Origin: Schistosoma haematobium
Taxonomy: Eukaryota; Platyhelminthes; Trematoda; Strigeidida; Schistosomatidae
NCBI RefSeq assembly: GCF_000699445.3
Contig: NC_067200.1
Span: forward strand, 3,202,450-3,266,449
Length of the DNA stretch: 64,000 nucleotides
Direction: 5' to 3'
Shown here: piece after piece, positions 59,201 through 64,000 of the stretch
Layout: every line of letters starts with the position of its first letter
Numbering within the stretch: position 1 is the first letter of the stretch
Made by a program: the position numbers and the translations under genes
The notes under the pieces: model-generated
What the model was told of the DNA's origin: nothing
Databases searched by the model: none
What the model saw: only the letters and a program-made list of their open reading frames with translations

Positions 59201-62200
59201 ATTCTCAAGAGTACAAATTCCAGGATAACAGATTCAGTTTAACACAGTTTGTTTATAAATTTGTAAACAACAATTTTGAATATCAATTCTTGTCTGAGTC
59301 TGGTAAAAATTCTTTCAAGAACTCTTGCATATGTTAACAGTACTCTTAGATGCATAAATGCTTAATAATAATCAAACGTTTACTTCACTCATTAAAGCAT
59401 ATATACAAAGTACTATTGTTTATATGATTTGTTGTTTTGGTCGATGTTATCTTAAATTATGGAAGTGTTTCTAATGTTTAACTTTTTCCAGTTAAAATGT
59501 TAATGATTATTGTTCTGGAATATTCAGTCATATGTATACTTAATTTAAAGATTTCCTACAATTCGCTTCCACGCTTTCATCAATGTATAATTGGTGCTAT
59601 GATATACTCGATAATTGTAGGTTATCAGTCTTACAATTAACTGGACTGATATATTCCCAACAGGTATGAAAGATATCTGTGTCATTGAAGGTAACTGTAA
59701 AACATTCAGTTTGTCCTGCATATATATATATATATATCAGTGAAAATCTTACCACATCATGTTATCAGAAAACACGAATTTGACACTTTTAAAGGAAACC
59801 GTTGAACCAAATAGCATTTATTATATTTTATAAATTAATCATGAAAATCTTTCAGTCGAGTTAAATAAATTTCTTAAAACAACTGCTGTCAATATTCAAC
59901 TAAGCCTATGCATTTATCCCATGAATACCGGTAATATTAATCTGTCCTTTGTATAGAATAGATGGGTTGTGACCAAGAATGAGTTCTTAGTCTGTCGTTT
60001 CATCCTATTCGGCATTCGTCAGTTGAATGTGTCTGTATCTCCCAGTGTTGATGTCCACATTGGGAATTAAGTCCAGTATAAAACACGGATCCTGAATTCC
60101 ACTACTAACTACAATTTATCTATTTAAAAAATCGTGGCAAAATGTCTTTATCAGAGCTATCCGCATAGAATGTTGCATATATATAAACAAAGATCGATTA
60201 AAATGTGGTCAAGAATATGAGCGACAGGATAATTCAATGATATGTTGTTTTCGTATATGAAATGTTTAGATGCTCGTATTTATGAACTGTTACATATTTT
60301 TCCGATTGTCAGACTGCGTTATATTTTGCTGCTAAAGCCAGTCAATATTGGACTCCAGCAATAATTCGAACACGCGCTCCTAATCTATCTTACATCCAAT
60401 CTCGTCAACAATTATCTTCATCTACTACTACTACTACTGCTCGTGGTACAGAAGATAGGTCAATCAATAGTGCGCTTCATCTATTCAGTGGAATTTGTTT
60501 GTTCTTAGCACGGATTGCACGTTCATTTTGGAGATATTCCATGTTTTATGATGCAACTAGTATATGTTCTAAGTGTAATGTTAAATCAATGTCCAGAATA
60601 AAAAATACTACTACTAATAGTAGTAATGGAGGATTAAGATCATGGGTTCGTAGCCTAATTTATACTTTATCAACTGTTTCAACATTTGGCGGTGGAAAAT
60701 CGAACACATCATCAGTTGAACAAATTGTAAGTATTTGGACTCTTTTACATTATGTATTTCATAATTTATAAAGATATTTCAATGCTTGAACTGTGATGTA
60801 CAGTCATTTTTCCATATTGATGTATCTTGAATTTCAGTAAACAAGCTAAATATCACGTACTATCGAAGTGGATGATCGCTTCATCATTCAAACAATAAAA
60901 TTTCACCCATTAATTTCTATATTGAAACCTTCCTCTATCTACTTATGTTTAAGCAGTCGGATAATATTAACAATACTCTCTTCAATAGTAGTCATCATTA
61001 TATTTGTATGTGGGCTGGGATATACTGCCTAGGTATCGGGAATAAATCAGGTGTTTTCATTGGAGGAATAATACAAAAGAGATACAGTCGCATGGTAGCC
61101 GGTAATCGAAACACATGTACACACTATTCGTTCACTCAGAAGCTCGTAAACATCAATGATCTGAAATTAAGGTTTTCCAACTTCCCTCAATTTATCCGTG
61201 TCCACCAACTCAATTTAAGCGCTCACTTTTCATCTTACTTTCGTAAAAAAGTACCGCGTGTACACAGTTAGAAGAACTTCCTTAGAAGCTATAGTCAGGG
61301 GATTGGGGCTAGTGGATTCTACTCACTCTCCACCTTACTAGATCATTGGATTGCTTACTATCAATATTTATTATTTATATATTTAAACAACTAAACAATG
61401 GTACAACGAGGCACCAAATAGATATATGCCACATAAGTCATTCGATTTGTGTGTGTTGGGATACTGCCCAGGTGCTCAGACCGAAGCAGGTGGTTTTATT
61501 AGGGGGTCACACCCCGAACCTTCGATCCAGAGGTCCAATCTAAAAGGCAGTGGAGCAACCTCAGGAGATGCAGTCTCATGATAGCCGGTGACCAATAATT
61601 GGTTCGTACGCCATTCGTTCGCTCAGGATTCTGGAACCTATGTTCATCATTGGTTTGTAATCATAGAAACCGTTTGTGTTCGTTTGCCATCTAGGAATGA
61701 TTATTTTAAATCAGAGATAAATGATTCTTAATGCTTTCTTACGTATCACCTGTGTTGATATCATATCAAATGAAACCGATATGTGCACTGATATTATCTA
61801 CTTGTGTTTTCTGCATGCATGCTACGTTGTTACTTTGAAGGACAAAGAGTGGTCGTGAGTAGTTAGACAAGTAGTTCAAATTCAGGGTGATCTCAAGTGC
61901 TGTCGGAAGTGTAAGGGCGGTTATGGCTTAACGGTTGCCCATACAATGGAGAAGTATTGCTTATTACGGTAGGTAAAAAGGAAACTGGATTAAGGGTTTT
62001 CTTTTGGTCATTTAAATGTTACCACAGTGCACATAGAATGTCTACTTGAAGGTGGTTACGTAACTTTCTATCGAGTAGTTCTTAATGTATCAGCTCTGCG
62101 CTTCGAAAGTTCCTTACCGTGAGGTAGACTTTTTTAGGCAGATGTTTTTTAAACCCTATCTTGATAAAAACTTTAAAACGAACTGTTGGTTTAATGTAGC

Positions 62201-64000
62201 CAGATCACCTAAAATACGGTTTCTGAGGTGGGGTAGGTTCGTTAATGTTGTTTAATTGATTAGGGTTGAATAAATATACTTATACTCATTAATAAAATAT
62301 ACAAAGTGAATAGTTGTATTTTTGTACAACAACTCTCTTATCCATTTACCGTCCTTGTAAGCTGTTTAGTAAAAAAATGTTTTGTTCTGGATCATTTATT
62401 TAATTGTGTTCTTGTCATACTACTTCATTATATTCGGTCATATTTTAAATGTGAAATACCGAGTGATAATTTACATTGTTTTCATAGCTTGAATTATTAC
62501 TGTTATAAACTCTCTTTTCTTACGGTTATGACCCATCTATTCCTATTGCTTAGTATTCTTGGACACCGATTCACTCGACAAGACCCCAAATCAGAACACG
62601 GTTGAACAAGAAAGAGATTATATTCCAAATAACAAGGTTAGATGGAAGCAAGATGCAAGCCAGAAGCACGATAGAGAAAACGTCAGTATATTTATAGTTT
62701 TTACATGAGAAGATTCTAGAGTATTCTCCAACTATCGACTAGTGCTGATTGGATAAGAATTAGCCAATCAGCGTGCACCAAAGCAATCGTGCATTGAGCT
62801 TGCTTTAATCTAGTCTATGTCCCGCTAACAATTATGAGAACTGAATTTTCAAGACGTTGAAAGTTCATGTGTATACTCATTGTAAAATCAATTCAGTATA
62901 GATATTTTGAAACGTTTCTGATTAGTAAGTACGCAAATTGTGTTACGTTGATCAATCCTCCTACTTCCCTCTTACATGTCACCTAGACACGTCAAAATTT
63001 GATGGAACTACTTCACTTTTAATGGTTTATATCAAATGTGATAACATATACGTTTTTCTTGTTTCAATTAATGTACTTCTTCGTGCTAGGTAGATTTAGA
63101 TTCATAATAAGCTGAACTATAGTTTATTTATTGTAATGTATTATTGAACGATTTCACCATATTTGTTTTAAATTTTACTAAATACATGTTCCGTCGGTGA
63201 TATTTTCTAAAACAGATAATTTCCCGTCTGGAAACATCTGAGATTTCATGGTTACGTAATCAAATCATCTATTTACAACAATTAATTCAACGTCAATTAA
63301 ATATTCGTGGTGGTTGGTTTCGACTGTCAACATCGCATCATTCCATTGGAAATGTCAATGGTAATATTCATTTGGAGTCTACACTATCAGATAATCCTAC
63401 TAGTTTAAATACTGAAGAGCATATGGATGAAGTGGCACTTCAAAGATTAGCTGAAGAATTACATCATTTATTGTCTATGATTTCAGAGATATTAGGGTTT
63501 TGGGAAATATTAAGTGAACATGTAGTTCACAAGATTATGAAGTATGTTGTTTCATATTTAACTCATTAATTTGAAATTTTAACTGAATAAAACGAAAATA
63601 CTTTCAAAGTATGAAATTCATTAGGTATATGTCATGTACTTCAACTGTCTAATATTCTCTAACCATGGTACTTCACTCAAATCTTCTTAAATTAAAACAA
63701 GTTTTAATAGAAAATAACCAATGTTCAGTAATAGAATCGTTTTTACTTCTCTATTCATTCACTAATGCTTATTGGTCAGTTGTAGTTCGAACAGGAAATT
63801 CTAATTTGAGCTGGATCAGAGTATTCAATAGTTAGGGTATTATCCTGTTGACAGTATTATTGCTTTTATTGAACATTTATAGTTCTGTATTGAAATTGTT
63901 ACGACGTGCAGTATTCGAATCTGATACTGATACGCAAACTTCCTTTGCAGAAGCCTCCAACTTGCTACTGGATGAAAAAAAACTAAGAATGAAGAAGGAA
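49770..64000 (+). CDS. NUP155: Nucleoporin NUP155, 5' and middle part (13 exons, runs off the right edge)
   Basis: Scaffold nucleoporin of the nuclear pore inner ring. Exons: 49770-49890, 49932-50054, 50090-50186, 50228-50298, 51830-52040, 52658-52842, 53094-53289, 53925-54080, 55091-55537, 57703-58135, 60313-60726, 63216-63541, 63883-64000; joined they keep one frame of 966 codons. Typical NUP155 segments include [86 protein letters not shown] and GIRLYFG (beta-propeller), then [13 protein letters not shown] and the start of the alpha-solenoid. Vertebrate NUP155 has about 1390 residues, so some 30 percent lies beyond the window. ATG 49770 is the first in frame after a TGA near 49674. Introns 1-3 are 35-41 bases. 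Confidence 0.92.
50299..51829 (+). other. NUP155 intron 4
   Basis: GT-AG intron of 1531 bases (gtaagt ... tgattatag), phase 1. AT-rich; no repeat recognised. Confidence 0.85.
51830..52040 (+). CDS. NUP155: NUP155 exon 5 (residues 138-207)
   Basis: Propeller segment [22 protein letters not shown] ... [19 protein letters not shown], equivalent to the human LLPDPLYSLPTDNTYL region. The open frame extends upstream of the acceptor into the intron by chance; the junction codon is GGT. Confidence 0.9.
52041..52657 (+). other. NUP155 intron 5
   Basis: GT-AG intron of 617 bases. It contains a tRNA-like SINE remnant (52265-52400). Confidence 0.85.
52265..52400 (-). repeat. tRNA-like SINE remnant
   Basis: - strand box A-like aagtggctcagtggttaagg (52388-52369) and a weaker box B-like gattccaatctc (52338-52327). 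No hammerhead seen. Confidence 0.45.
52658..52842 (+). CDS. NUP155: NUP155 exon 6 (residues 208-269)
   Basis: Begins after tctatag with [19 protein letters not shown], the blade that follows STDNGRIFL in human NUP155, and includes [13 protein letters not shown]. Ends at gcg before gtaagt. Confidence 0.9.
53094..53289 (+). CDS. NUP155: NUP155 exon 7 (residues 270-334)
   Basis: [20 protein letters not shown] and LMVYEF match the human [20 protein letters not shown] propeller blade. [12 protein letters not shown] matches NIARTIDRSVF. Confidence 0.92.
53925..54080 (+). CDS. NUP155: NUP155 exon 8 (residues 335-386)
   Basis: [19 protein letters not shown] and [21 protein letters not shown], equivalent to QLLAVTHAGVRLYFS ... 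LVHVRLPP. Donor gtaagt at 54081. Confidence 0.92.
54081..55090 (+). other. NUP155 intron 8
   Basis: GT-AG intron of 1010 bases. A small RTE-like 3' fragment lies at 54365-54500; nothing else recognised. Confidence 0.85.
54365..54500 (+). mobile_element. RTE-like LINE fragment
   Basis: About 135 bases matching the CRLPGW-P / [15 protein letters not shown] segment of the RTE-like ORF, with stops. Both ends truncated. Confidence 0.5.
55091..55537 (+). CDS. NUP155: NUP155 exon 9 (residues 387-535)
   Basis: [21 protein letters not shown], then a Ser/Thr/Asn-rich loop longer than in vertebrates (about residues 407-455). Then [19 protein letters not shown] and [12 protein letters not shown], matching the human AGVDGHSWALSAI region. 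Confidence 0.88.
55660..56085 (-). mobile_element. RTE-like LINE fragment, decayed
   Basis: - strand: the GWKK-RGGQ, RLPRRA and FDHR-CLRN segments of the RTE-like RT C-terminus can be followed with many substitutions from 55675 to 56070. 3' tail missing. Confidence 0.55.
56575..57085 (-). repeat. Non-autonomous repeat (R family) ending in an RTE-like 3' tail
   Basis: About 510 bases with no coding frame. On the - strand it ends gaggcgcatatatatttggc, then cttcttgtacta and ttcaaataaataaa. This matches the 3' end of the RTE-like LINE at 27100-27150 (gtggcgcatatatatttggt, cctcttgtacca, ttcaaataataat). Related copies are at 61005-61265 and 61362-61670. The body (ggatcctgagggaac...) does not match the LINE's coding region. 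Confidence 0.7.
57703..58135 (+). CDS. NUP155: NUP155 exon 10 (residues 536-680)
   Basis: Contains [40 protein letters not shown], matching human [37 protein letters not shown]. Then comes the entry to the alpha-solenoid ([20 protein letters not shown], matching QEDQACATCLILACST). Ends at gaacaa before gtaaat, phase 0. Confidence 0.93.
58552..59125 (+). mobile_element. RTE-like LINE fragment, 3' part
   Basis: + strand RT C-terminus ([52 protein letters not shown]) and 3' UTR ending in tatgtgcctggtcctacgtt. Very close to the copy at 12022-12865 in both coding and 3' UTR. It starts within the GITG-VS segment. Confidence 0.78.
59985..60110 (-). repeat. Sm-alpha-type SINE, decayed
   Basis: On the - strand CTGACGAATGCC, loop, AGGATGAAACGAC resembles the Sm-alpha hammerhead. 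The 5' core is kept, stem II has a mismatch, and the cleavage side after GAAA no longer forms the short stem. The sequence ggatcctgaattccacta (60088-60105) resembles the ribozyme 3' end on the opposite strand, so this copy may also be a fold-back. Confidence 0.55.
60313..60726 (+). CDS. NUP155: NUP155 exon 11 (residues 681-818)
   Basis: [17 protein letters not shown], then a low-complexity Ser/Thr linker. Then [21 protein letters not shown], matching human KHNGICIYFSRIMGNIWD. The linker replaces the longer Pro/Ser-rich loop of vertebrate NUP155. Phase 0 at both ends. Confidence 0.9.
61005..61265 (-). repeat. R-family repeat, partial, diverged
   Basis: Matches the body of 56575-57085 (catggtagccggtaatcgaa, gtgtccaccaactcaattta) but lacks the RTE-like 3' tail. 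Confidence 0.55.
61362..61670 (-). repeat. R-family repeat with RTE-like tail
   Basis: On the - strand ends in a tail related to that of 56575 (complement of tacaacgaggcaccaaatag). Body matches 56640-56880, including the cataagtcattcgatttg block. 5' truncated. Confidence 0.65.
62501..62830 (-). mobile_element. Solo LTR candidate, 330 bp, second family
   Basis: In its own orientation begins TGTTAGCGGG and ends TTTATAACA, giving TGTTA/TAACA inverted termini. Flanks attac (62496-62500) and attat (62831-62835) match in 4 of 5 bases as a decayed target duplication. A TATA box (ctataaatatac, 62698-62687) stands inside. Unrelated to the 415-bp family. No internal domain is present. Confidence 0.6.
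63216..63541 (+). CDS. NUP155: NUP155 exon 12 (residues 819-926)
   Basis: [24 protein letters not shown] matches the ELKGLQEFLDRN helix region; [30 protein letters not shown] matches [26 protein letters not shown]. Ends before gtatgt, phase 2. Confidence 0.9.
63883..64000 (+). CDS. NUP155: NUP155 exon 13, partial (from residue 927)
   Basis: After ttatag the frame reads [18 protein letters not shown] and [19 protein letters not shown]. This aligns with human [21 protein letters not shown] and continues past the window edge. Between exons 12 and 13 about 45 to 50 residues of the human protein have no counterpart here. Confidence 0.8.

Larger units (their letters stand above)
58136..60312 (+). 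other. NUP155 intron 10
   Basis: GT-AG intron of 2177 bases. It holds an RTE-like fragment (58552-59125), a TA run (59721-59738) and a decayed Sm-alpha-type SINE (59985-60110). Confidence 0.85.
60727..63215 (+). other. NUP155 intron 11
   Basis: GT-AG intron of 2489 bases with two inverted R-family copies and a solo LTR. The stretch 61675-62495 holds nothing I recognise. Confidence 0.85.

Noticed and set aside
63657..63830. Open stretch of about 55 codons in NUP155 intron 12, considered as the missing exon
   Set aside because: No convincing acceptor in the needed phase, and the translation does not resemble the missing NUP155 segment.

Overview
This window looks like AT-rich nuclear DNA of a parasitic flatworm, most likely a blood fluke (Schistosoma). 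Three things point there. It carries tRNA-derived short repeats with hammerhead ribozymes of the Sm-alpha type. It is packed with decayed RTE-like and CR1-like non-LTR retrotransposons. One gene begins with several introns of only 35 to 41 bases, a known habit of schistosome genes. The species cannot be fixed from the sequence alone.

Two host genes are supported, both on the + strand. The first (17309-29730, four coding exons) encodes a protein of about 1814 residues with a basic and acidic disordered N-terminus, a long middle part with no domain I recognise, and about 17 C2H2 zinc fingers. The second (49770 to beyond the right edge, 13 exons in the window) is the nucleoporin NUP155, recognised exon by exon from its beta-propeller into its alpha-solenoid. 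Its first four exons lie within 530 bases; later introns are 0.25 to 2.5 kb and filled with repeats.

Region by region: 1-1850 has no recognised gene. 1850-5690 is a nearly full-length but broken CR1-like LINE (- strand). 6060-8365 is a second CR1-like LINE, split by a 415-bp solo LTR and abutted by an inverted second copy of that LTR. 9030-16665 is a mosaic of RTE-like and CR1-like fragments. 17309-30216 is the zinc-finger gene, with hammerhead SINEs in introns and 3' UTR and an RTE-like element in intron 2. 30217-42655 holds SINEs (one with an apparently intact hammerhead), RTE-like fragments and long unassigned stretches. 42656-45952 holds a clean RTE-like reverse transcriptase ORF, scrambled fragments of the same family and a third LTR copy. 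46000-49690 is mostly unassigned, with LINE remnants, the last ending about 80 bases before the NUP155 start codon. 49770-64000 is NUP155.

The host genes have no evident functional link. The window is chiefly a record of transposon activity: autonomous RTE and CR1 LINEs, a short non-autonomous repeat that shares the RTE 3' end, Pol III-type SINEs carrying ribozymes, and solo LTRs. The most interesting signals are the ribozyme SINEs, two of them in a fold-back arrangement, including one in the likely 3' UTR of the zinc-finger gene.
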